From the NCBI RefSeq assembly GCF_024158915.1, contig NZ_JAMZGF010000025.1, positions 1 through 64,000 on the forward strand: a DNA stretch of 64,000 nt. Direction: 5' to 3'. Each line of letters opens with the position of its first letter. The first letter of the stretch is position 1. The stretch comes from Chryseobacterium sp. S0630. GTDB lineage: Bacteria > Bacteroidota > Bacteroidia > Flavobacteriales > Weeksellaceae. Below, piece by piece: positions 7,132 through 16,417 of the stretch. Both the position numbers and the translations under genes were made by a program. The notes beneath the pieces were generated by a model. That model did no database searches. It saw nothing but the letters and a program-made list of their open reading frames with translations, and was not told the origin of the DNA.

Positions 7132-8907
7132 ATGGCTACATTAAAAGGCGGGGAATTCCTGATCAAACAAATTCCTGCAAACGAAATTTTCAGTATTGAA
7201 GAACTGAATGAAGAACAAAAGATGCTTCGTGATTCTGCGAAGGAATTTATAGATAGAGAAGTAGTTCCTCAAAGAGAACGTTTTGAGAAGAAAGATTATG
7301 CATTTACTGAGGAGACAATGCGTAAACTGGGCGAAATGGGAATGTTGGGAATCGCTGTTCCTGAAGAATACGGAGGTCTTGGAATGGGCTTTGTGACTAC
7401 AATGCTTGCTTGTGATTATCTATCAGGAACTACAGGTTCATTAGCTACAGCGTATGGAGCACACACCGGAATTGGAACGTTGCCAATCGTTCTTTACGGA
7501 ACTGAAGAACAAAAGAAAAAATACCTTCCGGATTTAGCAACGGGAACAAAATTCGGAGCTTACTGTTTGACAGAGCCAGATGCCGGTTCTGATGCCAATT
7601 CAGGAAAAACAAAAGCAAAACTTTCCGAAGACGGAAAACATTATATCATCAACGGACAGAAAATGTGGATCTCTAATGCAGGATTTGCAGATACATTTAC
7701 ACTATTCGCTAAAATTGATGATGATAAAAATATCACAGGATTTGTAATCAACAGATCTGAACTTGAAAACCCTGGAAGCTTAACTTTCGGAGAGGAAGAG
7801 CACAAATTAGGTATCCGTGCTTCTTCTACCCGTCAGGTTTTCTTCAATGATATGAAGATCCCTGTGGAAAATCTTTTAGGAGAGAGAAACAATGGTTTCA
7901 AAATCGCTTTGAATGCATTGAACGTAGGCCGTATCAAATTGGCTGCAGCATGTCTTGATGCACAGAGAAGAATCTTAAACCACTCTATCCAATATTCTAA
8001 CGAAAGAAAACAGTTTGGTGTTTCTATCGCTACTTTCGGAGCGATCAGAAAGAAAATTGCTGAAATGGCAACCGGAGTTTTCGTAAGTGAAGCAGGTTCT
8101 TACAGAGCAGCTAAAAACGTTCAGGATAAAATTGACGAATTGGTAGCAGGTGGATTAAGCCATCAGGAAGCCGAACTGAAAGGTGTGGAAGAATTTGCAG
8201 TAGAATGTTCAATCCTTAAAGTATTCGTTTCTGATCTTGCTCAACACACAGCAGACGAAGGAATCCAGGTATACGGAGGGATGGGATTCTCTGAAGATAC
8301 TCCTATGGAAGCTGCATGGAGAGATTCAAGAATTTCAAGAATCTATGAGGGAACCAACGAAATCAACAGATTGCTTGCAGTAGGAATGCTTATTAAGAGA
8401 GCAATGAAAGGTGAATTAGATCTTTTATCTCCTGCTATGGCAATCAGCAAAGAATTGATGGGTATTCCTTCATTTGAAGTTCCTGACTATTCAGAATTCA
8501 TGAGCGAAGAAAAAGCAATTATCGCCAACCTTAAGAAAGTATTCTTAATGGTTTCCGGTGCTGCCCTTCAGAAATATATGATGGATATTGAAAAACAACA
8601 GCATTTATTATTGAATGCTTCTGAAATCCTTAACCAGATTTATATGGCAGAATCTGCAGTATTAAGAGCAGAGAAACACTTCTCTCCTGAATCTGTAGAA
8701 GCAGCTATGGCTCAATTAAACCTTTACAAAGCGGTTGAGAAAATCATCACTGCCGCTAAAGAAGGAATCGTTTCTTTCGCTGAAGGAGATGAGCAGAGAA
8801 TGATGCTTTCAGGATTAAGAAGATTCACTAAATATACCAACCATCCGAATGTAGTAGCGCTTACTGAAAAAGTAGCAGCACACTATATCGAGAAAGGAGC
8901 TTATTAG
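7132..8907 (+). CDS. fadE: Acyl-CoA dehydrogenase, long FadE type
   Basis: This 591-residue flavoenzyme introduces the 2,3 double bond into acyl-CoA, the first step of beta-oxidation. Visible landmarks are YCLTEPDAGSDANSGKT for flavin and substrate contact, QKMWISNAGFAD, RKQFGVSI, the flavin-binding QVYGGMGF and the C-terminal YEGTNEINR segment at about 405-415. About 170 residues beyond the usual core form the extra helical domain seen in Bacillus FadE-like enzymes. It closes the marR-fadN-fadA-fadE cluster and is followed by a terminator. The electron acceptor (ETF) is not encoded here. Confidence 0.93.
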   Translation: MATLKGGEFLIKQIPANEIFSIEELNEEQKMLRDSAKEFIDREVVPQRERFEKKDYAFTEETMRKLGEMGMLGIAVPEEYGGLGMGFVTTMLACDYLSGTTGSLATAYGAHTGIGTLPIVLYGTEEQKKKYLPDLATGTKFGAYCLTEPDAGSDANSGKTKAKLSEDGKHYIINGQKMWISNAGFADTFTLFAKIDDDKNITGFVINRSELENPGSLTFGEEEHKLGIRASSTRQVFFNDMKIPVENLLGERNNGFKIALNALNVGRIKLAAACLDAQRRILNHSIQYSNERKQFGVSIATFGAIRKKIAEMATGVFVSEAGSYRAAKNVQDKIDELVAGGLSHQEAELKGVEEFAVECSILKVFVSDLAQHTADEGIQVYGGMGFSEDTPMEAAWRDSRISRIYEGTNEINRLLAVGMLIKRAMKGELDLLSPAMAISKELMGIPSFEVPDYSEFMSEEKAIIANLKKVFLMVSGAALQKYMMDIEKQQHLLLNASEILNQIYMAESAVLRAEKHFSPESVEAAMAQLNLYKAVEKIITAAKEGIVSFAEGDEQRMMLSGLRRFTKYTNHPNVVALTEKVAAHYIEKGAY

Positions 8908-8931
8908 TCTTTAATAACATAAATTTGATTC

Positions 8932-8960
8932 AGCGTCTCAATTTTTGAGGCGCTTTTTTT
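8932..8960 (+). terminator. Rho-independent terminator of the fad operon
   Basis: GCGTCTCA (8933-8940) pairs with TGAGGCGC (8946-8953), with one G-T wobble, around a short T-rich loop. A run of seven T follows. It lies 25 bp after the fadE stop codon. Confidence 0.85.
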
Positions 8961-9051
8961 ATATGTGCTGATAATAACAACCACCGAATTTACTGGCATT
9001 CAGTGTTTTTATTCAAAAAAAATCATTATTTTTATTTTAAAAAAATAACAC

Positions 9052-9366
9052 ATGAAAATTTTATTATTTCCAATACTCCTTATTTCCGTTACTTTTTCAG
9101 CACAAAAAAAAGACAATTTACTTCCTGTTCCCAAGATGGATACCACAAAAATGGTTACTAAAGGGAAATTCCCGGGATATTTTGCTCTGAAACCAGATCA
9201 ACCTCAAAAAGAACTTTACAAAATATTAACGGTTAAGCCCAATGATACCACTCTATATCTGGCTTTAAAAGAACCTTCAAAGGATTATTCACAATATAAA
9301 ATTTTAAATACGATTACTCCTGATAAGCTTCAGACCAATCGGAAAAAAATACTATCATCCAAATAA
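9052..9366 (+). CDS. Hypothetical secreted protein
   Basis: This 104-residue protein is not recognised. The N-terminus (MKILLFPILLISVTFSAQ) is a clear signal peptide with cleavage expected after SAQ, a common cleavage motif in flavobacteria, so it is probably periplasmic. The mature part is short, polar and lysine-rich and shows no catalytic motif, repeat or membrane segment. It starts about 90 bp after the fad terminator and is followed 28 bp later by a YegP-like gene on the same strand. The two may be cotranscribed, but no functional link can be read from the sequence. Confidence 0.65.
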   Translation: MKILLFPILLISVTFSAQKKDNLLPVPKMDTTKMVTKGKFPGYFALKPDQPQKELYKILTVKPNDTTLYLALKEPSKDYSQYKILNTITPDKLQTNRKKILSSK

Positions 9367-9394
9367 ATACAACACAAACTCAAAAACTATTACC

Positions 9395-9730
9395 ATGGGA
9401 AAATTTATCATCTCTAAAAAAACAAACGGAGACTTTCAGTTCAACCTCAAAGCGGGAAACGGACAGGTTATTTTGACCAGTCAGGGATACAGCACCAAAC
9501 CATCCTGCGAAAGCGGAATCGGATCTGTAAAGACCAATGCACAGGAAGATGCAAAATTTGAAAGAAATACGGCCAATGACGGCAGATGCTATTTTAATCT
9601 AAAGGCAGGAAACGGACAAATCATAGGAACCAGCCAGATGTATGAATCTGACAATGGCATGGAAAACGGAATAGAATCCGTAAAAAACAATGCTCCACAT
9701 GCTCATATAGAGGATGAAACAAACTTTTAA
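9395..9730 (+). CDS. YegP family protein (two DUF1508 repeats)
   Basis: This 111-residue protein is built from two copies of the YegP/DUF1508 unit. The first contains FQFNLKAGNGQVILTSQGY and GIGSVKTNA. The second contains CYFNLKAGNGQIIGTSQMY and GIESVKNNA. Each is about 45 residues, and the family is known to carry tandem units. It has no signal peptide or known enzymatic activity; the role in stress or development sometimes suggested for relatives is unproven. A strong terminator follows 22 bp after the stop codon. Confidence 0.88.
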   Translation: MGKFIISKKTNGDFQFNLKAGNGQVILTSQGYSTKPSCESGIGSVKTNAQEDAKFERNTANDGRCYFNLKAGNGQIIGTSQMYESDNGMENGIESVKNNAPHAHIEDETNF

Positions 9731-9752
9731 AATCATATAAAATATTCTTCAT

Positions 9753-9787
9753 AAAATGCCTTATTTTTTTAAGGCATTTTTTATTTT
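9753..9787 (+). terminator. Terminator after the YegP-like gene
   Basis: AAAATGCCTT (9753-9762) pairs perfectly with AAGGCATTTT (9771-9780), followed by further T-rich sequence. An ATG at 9756 lies inside this stem and is in frame with the next gene, but for that reason is not a credible start. Confidence 0.85.
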
Positions 9788-9809
9788 TGTACTCTATTTT
9801 TCATTAGAA

Positions 9810-10256
9810 ATGACAAAAGAAGAATTACTTAATAAAGCAATCAAAATCGCCGATAAGGCTCATAAAGGACAAACCGATAAATACCATGCTCCATACATTG
9901 CCCATGTAATGCGTGTAATGAATTATGGTAAAACACTGGACGAAAAGATTGTAGGGGTTCTGCACGATGTTGTGGAGGATCACCCACTGGAATTCAGCCT
10001 GGATTATTTAAGATCGGAAGGATTCCCTGAATATATTATTTTTGCCATCAGCTGCCTTACAAAGCTTGATCCGGAAGAAGACTATGATGAATTCATCAAA
10101 AGAACAGAACGCTCTCTCCTTTCTGTTGCAGTGAAGCTGAATGATCTTCGTGATAATATGGACCTCAGAAGAGTAAACAGAGAGCTTACTCCTAAGGATA
10201 TTAAAAGATTCAATAAATATCTGAAAGCCTATCGTTATCTGATAGAGAAATATTAA
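9810..10256 (+). CDS. HD domain phosphohydrolase, small RelA/SpoT-HD-like
   Basis: This 148-residue protein begins at the ATG at 9810; the upstream in-frame ATG is inside a terminator. It has the HD-domain metal ligands in order: AHKGQTDKYHAPYIAHVMRVM (first His pair), GVLHDVVEDHP (HD motif) and VKLNDLRDNMD (last Asp). This is the pattern of stand-alone HD proteins related to the hydrolase half of SpoT and to MESH1-type enzymes. No synthetase domain is present. A (p)ppGpp or nucleotide hydrolase role is plausible but unproven. Its stop codon overlaps the convergent stop of the DUF2490 gene. Confidence 0.82.
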   Translation: MTKEELLNKAIKIADKAHKGQTDKYHAPYIAHVMRVMNYGKTLDEKIVGVLHDVVEDHPLEFSLDYLRSEGFPEYIIFAISCLTKLDPEEDYDEFIKRTERSLLSVAVKLNDLRDNMDLRRVNRELTPKDIKRFNKYLKAYRYLIEKY

Positions 10257-10969
10257 TCCGCACCCGGGAAATCGTAAGTTTTCGTGTGATGATCTGTTCC
10301 ATCGATATTGATGTTTAACGCAAGGTAAACGAAATGTAAATTTTTGTTTCCTTTTGCTTCAAATTCACGCTGCCACAGATATCCGCTCACAATACCGAAA
10401 TAATCATCAATCTGATAGCCGAAACCGCCATAGACTCTGTTTCTGGCGAAAGTAGGCTTCATCGGAGAGACAAAGAACACCTCGTCATAAGCATTGGCGA
10501 AAACAGTTCCTTTCTTAATGGTTTTTGCATTTAAAGGGACACTTACGTTCAGACGGTATCTGTAACGCATTCTCTGGGAAGTCTGATCTGTTTTTGGCTC
10601 ATAGAACCAGCTCTTTTCAGCACGGAAACGGTTTTCAAACTTTACGATACCTTTCTTGATATCGATAACGTCCTGAAGCCATACCCTGAACTCTTCTCTG
10701 CTCAGACTATGTTCTTTATAGTTAACATATCTTCCAAGCCCCACGAAAGGTTTGTGGTTTTTGGTAAGATTATACCCTAATCCTCCTTTTATTTCATAAT
10801 AATCGGGGTAGGTATAATCTTCGTTACCACGCATCTGCCCTTCAGCATAAAGGAAAAATTTCGGATGAAACTTATAGGTCAGAGTCACTGCATTGAAGCT
10901 GGAAATGTGTTCCTGTGCTTTAAAAAAAGATATTCCAAGTAATAAACCTAAGCCTATAAGACGTTTCAT
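10253..10969 (-). CDS. DUF2490 domain-containing outer-membrane-like protein
   Basis: This protein has 238 residues from the ATG at 10969; an upstream in-frame ATG at 11002 would place residues before the signal peptide. MKRLIGLGLLLGISFFKAQ is a good signal peptide. The mature part is a series of alternating aromatic beta-strand segments such as GLGRYVNYKEH and FENRFRAEKSWFY, ending with a strand, as in DUF2490 beta-barrel-like proteins of Bacteroidota. The function is unknown. It follows the TonB-dependent receptor gene on the same strand after about 70 bp, so both may be expressed together at the outer membrane. Confidence 0.8.
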   Translation of the reverse strand: MKRLIGLGLLLGISFFKAQEHISSFNAVTLTYKFHPKFFLYAEGQMRGNEDYTYPDYYEIKGGLGYNLTKNHKPFVGLGRYVNYKEHSLSREEFRVWLQDVIDIKKGIVKFENRFRAEKSWFYEPKTDQTSQRMRYRYRLNVSVPLNAKTIKKGTVFANAYDEVFFVSPMKPTFARNRVYGGFGYQIDDYFGIVSGYLWQREFEAKGNKNLHFVYLALNINIDGTDHHTKTYDFPGAD

Positions 10970-11041
10970 AAAAAATTTTTGCAAATGTATATTTTTTAAC
11001 AATTTGTTAATATTAACTTTTATTCATGTTCAAATTAACAA

Positions 11042-12853
11042 TTAATTAATATTGATTGTATAAGAAAAACCAATATGGAACCATCTTTGCGGCATTCCCA
11101 CTCCAAATGCTTCGGTATATTTTGTGTTGGTCAAATTGTTAATCAACACATATACTGAGTAATCTTTTTTAGCAAAGCTCAGCTTCTCATCTACAAGGTT
11201 ATACGTTCCCAGATTTACTCTTTCATTGTAGCGGTAAACAAGCTCATTGGTAAAGTTTTTCAGGAATTTCACCTCTAACTTGGAAACAAACTGATGTTTC
11301 AGATTGTCCAGAATATATCTTGAAACCACACCAGCTTTTTCCTCATATTTGCTGTCAATATATGTGTAGCCAACTGTATATTTTAACCATTCTGTCGGTC
11401 TATGACTCCACTCTGCTTCAATTCCTTTGGTTTTGATATCTCCTACATTCTGAGCATACCATACTTTATCACTCAGGTCTTTTTTTATCCAGTCAATAGA
11501 GTTGCTGGAATTTCTTAAAAACCCGCTGATTTTTGCCAAAATTCTGTTATTCTGATATTGATATCCTACTTCTGATGACAGAGCATTTTCAGGCTGTAAA
11601 TCAGGATTTCCCTGTTCCGTTTTACTTACATAATAAAGCTCGGTAAAAGTGGGTACACGGTGTACTTTTGCGATGTTTCCGTAGATTTTAGAATTAGCAT
11701 TAAAGTTATAGCCTACATCAAGCCCCGGATAGAAGAAATTTCCTTCCTTAGAATAATTAGCCCATGAAATTCCCGGACTGATGTTTAATTTCTTATCCAG
11801 TAATGAAAAATGATGTTCAAAGAAAACCTGAGACACAAAACGGTTTCGGTCACCCAAATTACTGCTTACTAAAAATTCTTTTCTCAGTTCAACCCCAATT
11901 CCGGTTGTTCCCAATCCCCACTGATAGCTGGAATTCACTTCTCCACCCACATTATTTCCGATGTGCATATTTCGGTAAAAATCCGGATTCCATCGGTCAT
12001 AAAGGTACATATCCTGTCCTCTTCTCCAGTATACATTAGAGCTAAGCTTTAGCTTTCCAAAAGTCTGCTGATGAGCCACACTTACAATAGAAGCCTGTGT
12101 TTCCTCATACTGCTTTGTAGCAGCGCTGGAAGCATAAAAGCCATTGGCCCCGAATTTCTTTTCTGAAAACCCGGCCTGTACTCTCACATCTCCGTTTTTA
12201 ATATTCAGCTTTCCCTGATAAAATACATTTCTGATTTCATAATCTGTATTGAACATATACCCTTCTGAAGAAGCAGAATTCGCCTGAAGGGAGTTCGTGA
12301 ACTTTTCATTTCCAATCTGAGCGTTAAATCCAAGACCATAAGAACCATAATCACCTCCTTCCGCACTGATTTTCACTTTCTTCCCTGGAGTAGTTTTGGT
12401 AACAATATTGATAACACCGGCATAAGCATTCTGTCCGAAACGTCTTGCTGCAGGGCCTTTTATAATTTCAATCTTTTCTACTTCATCCAGATCTACCGGA
12501 ATATTCATATTGTTGTGTCCGGTCTGGGAATCATTCATCCTGATTCCGTTCAGAAGCAGCAAAACCTGCTCAAAAGAACTTCCACGAAAACCGATATCAC
12601 TCTGCACTGCATTAGCTCCTCTCCTTCTGATATCCATTCCCGGTACCTGTTGAAGGATTTCGTCTATACTTTTAGCCGGAGAATTTACAATGTCTTCTCT
12701 GGTGATAACACTGATGTTTTGATTGGCACTTTTATAAGGTGTAGAGATAAATTTTCCCTGAAATTCGATGCTTTCAATATCTGTTGTCTTTTCCTGTGCA
12801 TTTACCCAAAGTAAAGATCCCAGAAAAAAAGCACTTCCTATCTTTTTGATCAT
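11042..12853 (-). CDS. TonB-dependent outer membrane receptor (BtuB/CirA-like)
   Basis: This protein has 603 residues from the ATG at 12853, where a signal peptide begins (MIKKIGSAFFLGSLLWVNAQ). It has a plug domain with SVITREDIVNSPAKSIDEILQQVPG and VEKIEIIKGPAARRFGQNAYAGVINIVTK. A 22-strand-type barrel follows and ends in an aromatic terminal strand. It lacks the N-terminal extension of SusC proteins and so belongs to the siderophore/vitamin receptor class. The substrate is not evident: there is no adjacent ABC system, and no Fur box or riboswitch was recognised. A clear Bacteroidota promoter lies 24-62 bp upstream. Confidence 0.9.
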   Translation of the reverse strand: MIKKIGSAFFLGSLLWVNAQEKTTDIESIEFQGKFISTPYKSANQNISVITREDIVNSPAKSIDEILQQVPGMDIRRRGANAVQSDIGFRGSSFEQVLLLLNGIRMNDSQTGHNNMNIPVDLDEVEKIEIIKGPAARRFGQNAYAGVINIVTKTTPGKKVKISAEGGDYGSYGLGFNAQIGNEKFTNSLQANSASSEGYMFNTDYEIRNVFYQGKLNIKNGDVRVQAGFSEKKFGANGFYASSAATKQYEETQASIVSVAHQQTFGKLKLSSNVYWRRGQDMYLYDRWNPDFYRNMHIGNNVGGEVNSSYQWGLGTTGIGVELRKEFLVSSNLGDRNRFVSQVFFEHHFSLLDKKLNISPGISWANYSKEGNFFYPGLDVGYNFNANSKIYGNIAKVHRVPTFTELYYVSKTEQGNPDLQPENALSSEVGYQYQNNRILAKISGFLRNSSNSIDWIKKDLSDKVWYAQNVGDIKTKGIEAEWSHRPTEWLKYTVGYTYIDSKYEEKAGVVSRYILDNLKHQFVSKLEVKFLKNFTNELVYRYNERVNLGTYNLVDEKLSFAKKDYSVYVLINNLTNTKYTEAFGVGMPQRWFHIGFSYTININ

Positions 12854-12883
12854 AATCGTTTTCGTAGTTTTTTTAACAGAGTC

Positions 12884-12915
12884 CAAAAGTAAGGGAGTTC
12901 ACCAAGACAGGCAAA
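12884..12915 (-). promoter_or_regulatory. Promoter of the TonB-dependent receptor gene
   Basis: On the minus strand TTTG (complement of 12912-12915) and TACTTTTG (complement of 12884-12891) are separated by 20 bp, a good match to the Bacteroidota -33/-7 promoter TTTG-N19-20-TAnnTTTG. Transcription would begin near 12877, about 24 bases before the start codon. Confidence 0.65.
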
Positions 12916-12927
12916 TGATAGTTGTCA

Positions 12928-12957
12928 TAAAAAAAGATGCAACGTAATGCTGCATCT
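12928..12957 (-). terminator. Minus-strand terminator upstream of the receptor promoter
   Basis: On the minus strand AGATGCA, a nine-base loop and TGCATCT are followed by seven T. The hairpin arms are at 12935-12941 and 12951-12957. No annotated minus-strand gene precedes it. The only candidate transcript it could end is the micro-ORF at 12974-13024 or a small RNA. Confidence 0.6.
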
Positions 12958-12973
12958 GTGTGAGGGAGTAATT

Positions 12974-13024
12974 CTATCTTTTTCTCATTAAATGTATAAC
13001 TAGATCTCTGAATAATTTTCTCAT
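12974..13024 (-). CDS. Candidate micro-ORF, 16-residue basic peptide
   Basis: An ATG on the minus strand at 13024 opens a 16-codon frame encoding MRKLFRDLVIHLMRKR, ending 17 bases before a rho-independent terminator at 12928-12957. The peptide would be strongly basic and amphipathic. It is far too short to judge by coding statistics and no family is recognised. The support is the placement: a discrete frame followed at once by a terminator in a gap with no other minus-strand gene. It could equally be part of a non-coding small RNA. Confidence 0.25.
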   Translation of the reverse strand: MRKLFRDLVIHLMRKR

Positions 13025-13281
13025 TTCTATATTACATATTTACGGCTACAATTTTAAATAATTTTACAACATAAAACAATAGTTAAATAAAAAAACACAA
13101 TATATTTTTAAAAATTATATAAAACACTGTAAAATAAACCGTAAAACAACATTAAGTCCACAAAAAATATTCATTTTTATCATTCATCAACAGATCTATT
13201 TCCTTTTTTGTCTTCTTATTTCATGCAGATAATAACAATTTTTAACAATAAGATAAGCGTAAATTTTTCGCTAAAATTTCG
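13025..13281. other. AT-rich intergenic sequence, no feature recognised
   Basis: Very AT-rich DNA between the micro-ORF candidate and the uvrA promoter. No convincing ORF, tRNA or repeat was seen. The long A/T tracts could act as promoter upstream elements. Confidence 0.5.
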
Positions 13282-13289
13282 TAATTTTG
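13282..13289 (+). promoter_or_regulatory. Probable -7 element of uvrA
   Basis: TAATTTTG matches TAnnTTTG. Only a weak T-rich -33 region is visible. Transcription from here would give uvrA an unusually long leader of nearly 200 bases (13296-13489), which contains several hairpins and a short ORF. Confidence 0.5.
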
Positions 13290-13295
13290 TGGGTC

Positions 13296-13489
13296 TTAAT
13301 TTTACGATGAAATTATTCTTTTTTCAATGGTATTTCTGTCAGCAATCTAAAAAAATATAGCTGCGAATATCAGATGAATCTGGGAATACAGGTAAGAGTT
13401 CAATTGATGACAGCCTAGGAAAATTCCAAGGCAAAACACCATTACTGGCAGCCTTAATGCTGTACAGTCTTTTTATGAATAAACAAAAT
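13296..13489 (+). promoter_or_regulatory. Long structured leader of uvrA
   Basis: The leader opens with a 17-codon ORF (ATG at 13307, TAG at 13358-13360) that is in frame with uvrA. Hairpins visible by eye include CAGATGAATCTGG, GCCTAGGAAAATTCCAAGGC (a near-perfect stem) and CAGCCTTAATGCTG just before the coding region. After the TAG the frame stays open into uvrA. No known riboswitch core was recognised. It may be a regulatory leader, or the remnant of an N-terminal coding extension. Confidence 0.35.
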
Positions 13490-16282
13490 ATGGCTAACAC
13501 AACAGAAATAGACATAAAAAAACAGATTTTCGTTAAGAATGCACATCTTAACAATCTGAAACATATAGACGTCCTGATTCCGAAAAATAAACTTATTGTT
13601 ATTACAGGAGTTTCAGGAAGTGGAAAATCCTCTTTGGCCTTTGATACTATTTATGCAGAAGGACAGAGAAGATATGTAGAAAGTTTAAGTTCTTATGCCC
13701 GTCAGTTTTTGGGAAAATTAGAAAAACCAAAAGTGGATGATATCAAAGGACTTGCGCCTTCTATTGCCATTCAGCAGAAAGTAATTTCTTCCAATCCGCG
13801 TTCTACGGTGGGAACTTCTACGGAGATCTACGATTATATGAAGCTTTTATTTGCAAGGATCGGGAAAACCTTTTCACCGGTTTCCGGAGAAGAAGTGAAA
13901 AAAGATTCGGTGTCTGATGTGGTAGACTTCATTAAAGCTTCTAAAAAGGATACTTCTTTTCTATTGACCGCTCCTTTGGAATATGATGTTGATAATTTTA
14001 AAGAAACCTTAAATATTTTAAAACTGGCAGGTTTCACAAGGCTTGAAATCAATGGAAATGTTGCCGGAATTGAAGACCTGGAAAGCTTTGGATTCGCTCC
14101 TGAGAAAGGAATGACCATCAATCTTGTAATCGACCGTTTCTCGTACGAAGAAGACGAAAGTTTTTTACAGAGACTTGCGGACTCTATTCAAATGGCATTC
14201 TATGAAGGACGCGGCTATTGTTCACTAAAGAACACAGAAACGGAAAAAGTAAAGGAATTCTCTAATAAATTTGAGCTGGACGGCATGGAGTTCCTTGAAC
14301 CCAATGTTCATTTTTTCAGTTTTAATAACCCATACGGAGCATGTCCGGCATGTGAAGGATACGGAAAAGTAATCGGAATTGATGAGGATCTTGTAGTTCC
14401 TAACAAAACATTATCCATCTACGAAGATGCTGTTGTCTGCTGGAGAGGAGAAACGATGAGCGAATGGAAAAAAGATTTCATCAAAAAAGCAGGTGACTTC
14501 CCTATCCACAAACCTTACCATCAATTAACAAAAGAACAGAAAAACTTCCTTTGGAAAGGTGACGGAAAGAGTAATTTCCCATGCATCAATAATTTCTTCA
14601 AAATGCTTGAAGAAAATCTATACAAAATCCAGTACAGAGTAATGCTTTCCCGTTACAGAGGAAAAACCCTTTGTCCTACGTGTGAAGGCTTGAGACTTCG
14701 TGAAGAAACGAGCTGGGTAAAAGTAGACGGACACAATATTCAATCAATGATTGAACTGCCTTTGGATGAGCTGGCTCCGGTCATTAATGGATTAAAGCTT
14801 TCAGATCACGACAAAGAAGTAGCTAAAAGACTGATCTACGAAATCACCACCCGTCTTGAGTTTTTATTAAAGGTAGGTTTAGGCTATTTAACATTAAACA
14901 GAACGTCCAATACCCTTTCAGGAGGAGAAAGTCAGAGAATTAACCTGGCAACCAGTTTAGGAAGTTCTTTGGTAGGTTCTATTTATATTCTGGATGAGCC
15001 TTCTATCGGACTTCATTCTAAAGACACCGAAAACCTGATCGAAGTATTGAAAAACCTTCGTGATCTTGGAAATACCGTCATTGTAGTAGAACATGACGAG
15101 GATGTGATGAGAGCTGCAGACTATATTATTGATATCGGTCCGGAAGCAGGTTATCTTGGTGGTGAACTGGTATTTGCCGGGGATTATAAAGACCTGAAAA
15201 AAGCCAATACTCTTACTTCAGAATATCTTACCGGAAGGCTTGAAATTGAAGTTCCGAAGAAAAGAAGAAAAGGAAAAGAATGGATTCATATTAAAGGAGC
15301 CCGCCAGAATAACCTTAAAAATATAGATGTAGATGTTCCTTTGGAAAGTCTGGTCGTGATTTCCGGAGTTTCAGGAAGCGGAAAGTCTACTTTGATGAAA
15401 GAGATCCTTACCAATGACATCCAGATCCAGCTTGGAATGGGTGGTAAAAAAGGAGATTATGATTCTGTAGAATTCCCTAAGAAACTGATCAAAAATATTG
15501 AATTGATTGACCAAAACCCAATTGGAAAATCATCCCGTTCAAACCCTGTAACGTACTTAAAAGCTTACGATGATATCCGTGATCTTTTTGCCAAGCAGAA
15601 AGTGGCCAAAATGATGGGCTATAAACCTAAACATTTCTCTTTCAACGTGGATGGCGGAAGATGTGATGAATGTAAAGGAGAAGGGGTGATCAATGTTTCC
15701 ATGCAGTTTATGGCAGACATTGAGCTTGAATGTGAGGTTTGTAAAGGAACACGATTCAAGAATGAGATTCTTGAAGTAAGATTTGATGAGAAAAACATCT
15801 CTGATATCCTTCATATGACAGTAGATGAAGCATTGGCGTTCTTTAAAGATAATAATGAAGAAAAGATTGTAACGAAGCTGAGACCTTTGCAGGAAGTAGG
15901 TTTAGGTTACCTCCAGCTGGGACAAAGCTCTTCTACCCTTTCCGGTGGTGAGGCACAGCGTGTAAAACTGGCTTCATTCCTTGTAAAAGGCGTAACCACG
16001 GATAAAACATTATTCATCTTTGATGAACCTTCCACAGGGCTTCACTTCCATGATATTCAGAAATTACTGAAATCATTGCAGGCATTGATTGATCTGGGAC
16101 ATTCGGTGATTGTTATTGAACACCAGCCTGATATTATCAAATGTGCCGATTATATTATCGATATCGGTCCGGAAGCCGGAAAACATGGTGGCGAAGTTGT
16201 ATTTGCAGGAACACCTGAAGATCTGACTAAAAATAAAAAGTCCTATACGGCAAAATACATCAAAGAAAAATTGGAACAATAA
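13490..16282 (+). CDS. uvrA: Excinuclease ABC subunit A
   Basis: This is the DNA-damage recognition ATPase of nucleotide excision repair, 930 residues from the ATG at 13490. In-frame ATGs at 13475 and 13457 are possible but add non-conserved residues. It has two ABC modules: Walker [10 protein letters not shown] at residues 40-48, a second GVSGSGKST near 635, and signatures LSGGESQRI and LSGGEAQRV. Zinc-binding cysteine pairs appear in [23 protein letters not shown] and CEVCKGTR. The length is normal. uvrB is not in the window. A strong terminator follows immediately. Confidence 0.97.
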   Translation: MANTTEIDIKKQIFVKNAHLNNLKHIDVLIPKNKLIVITGVSGSGKSSLAFDTIYAEGQRRYVESLSSYARQFLGKLEKPKVDDIKGLAPSIAIQQKVISSNPRSTVGTSTEIYDYMKLLFARIGKTFSPVSGEEVKKDSVSDVVDFIKASKKDTSFLLTAPLEYDVDNFKETLNILKLAGFTRLEINGNVAGIEDLESFGFAPEKGMTINLVIDRFSYEEDESFLQRLADSIQMAFYEGRGYCSLKNTETEKVKEFSNKFELDGMEFLEPNVHFFSFNNPYGACPACEGYGKVIGIDEDLVVPNKTLSIYEDAVVCWRGETMSEWKKDFIKKAGDFPIHKPYHQLTKEQKNFLWKGDGKSNFPCINNFFKMLEENLYKIQYRVMLSRYRGKTLCPTCEGLRLREETSWVKVDGHNIQSMIELPLDELAPVINGLKLSDHDKEVAKRLIYEITTRLEFLLKVGLGYLTLNRTSNTLSGGESQRINLATSLGSSLVGSIYILDEPSIGLHSKDTENLIEVLKNLRDLGNTVIVVEHDEDVMRAADYIIDIGPEAGYLGGELVFAGDYKDLKKANTLTSEYLTGRLEIEVPKKRRKGKEWIHIKGARQNNLKNIDVDVPLESLVVISGVSGSGKSTLMKEILTNDIQIQLGMGGKKGDYDSVEFPKKLIKNIELIDQNPIGKSSRSNPVTYLKAYDDIRDLFAKQKVAKMMGYKPKHFSFNVDGGRCDECKGEGVINVSMQFMADIELECEVCKGTRFKNEILEVRFDEKNISDILHMTVDEALAFFKDNNEEKIVTKLRPLQEVGLGYLQLGQSSSTLSGGEAQRVKLASFLVKGVTTDKTLFIFDEPSTGLHFHDIQKLLKSLQALIDLGHSVIVIEHQPDIIKCADYIIDIGPEAGKHGGEVVFAGTPEDLTKNKKSYTAKYIKEKLEQ

Positions 16283-16285
16283 ATA

Positions 16286-16316
16286 CAATCGGCTGTTTTA
16301 AAACAGCCGATTTTTA
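16286..16316 (+). terminator. Terminator of uvrA
   Basis: AATCGGCTGTTTT pairs perfectly with AAAACAGCCGATT (16288-16313) and is followed by TTT. It lies six bases after the stop codon. Confidence 0.9.
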
Positions 16317-16417
16317 TGGAGGTTTAGAAGAGTCTGAGAGTCATATAAATGTCTTGAATCAACCTTAGATCTGACACTTTATATAAAAAAACATTCTTGC
16401 TCGATAAAATTTAAATA

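Noticed and set aside
9756-9809. N-terminal extension of the HD protein from an ATG at 9756
   Set aside because: The ATG is part of the stem of a strong terminator for the preceding gene.
13296-13489. Known riboswitch, tmRNA or SRP RNA before uvrA
   Set aside because: None of the conserved cores I know (cobalamin, SAM, TPP, tmRNA tRNA-like end, SRP GGAAG loop) is recognisable.
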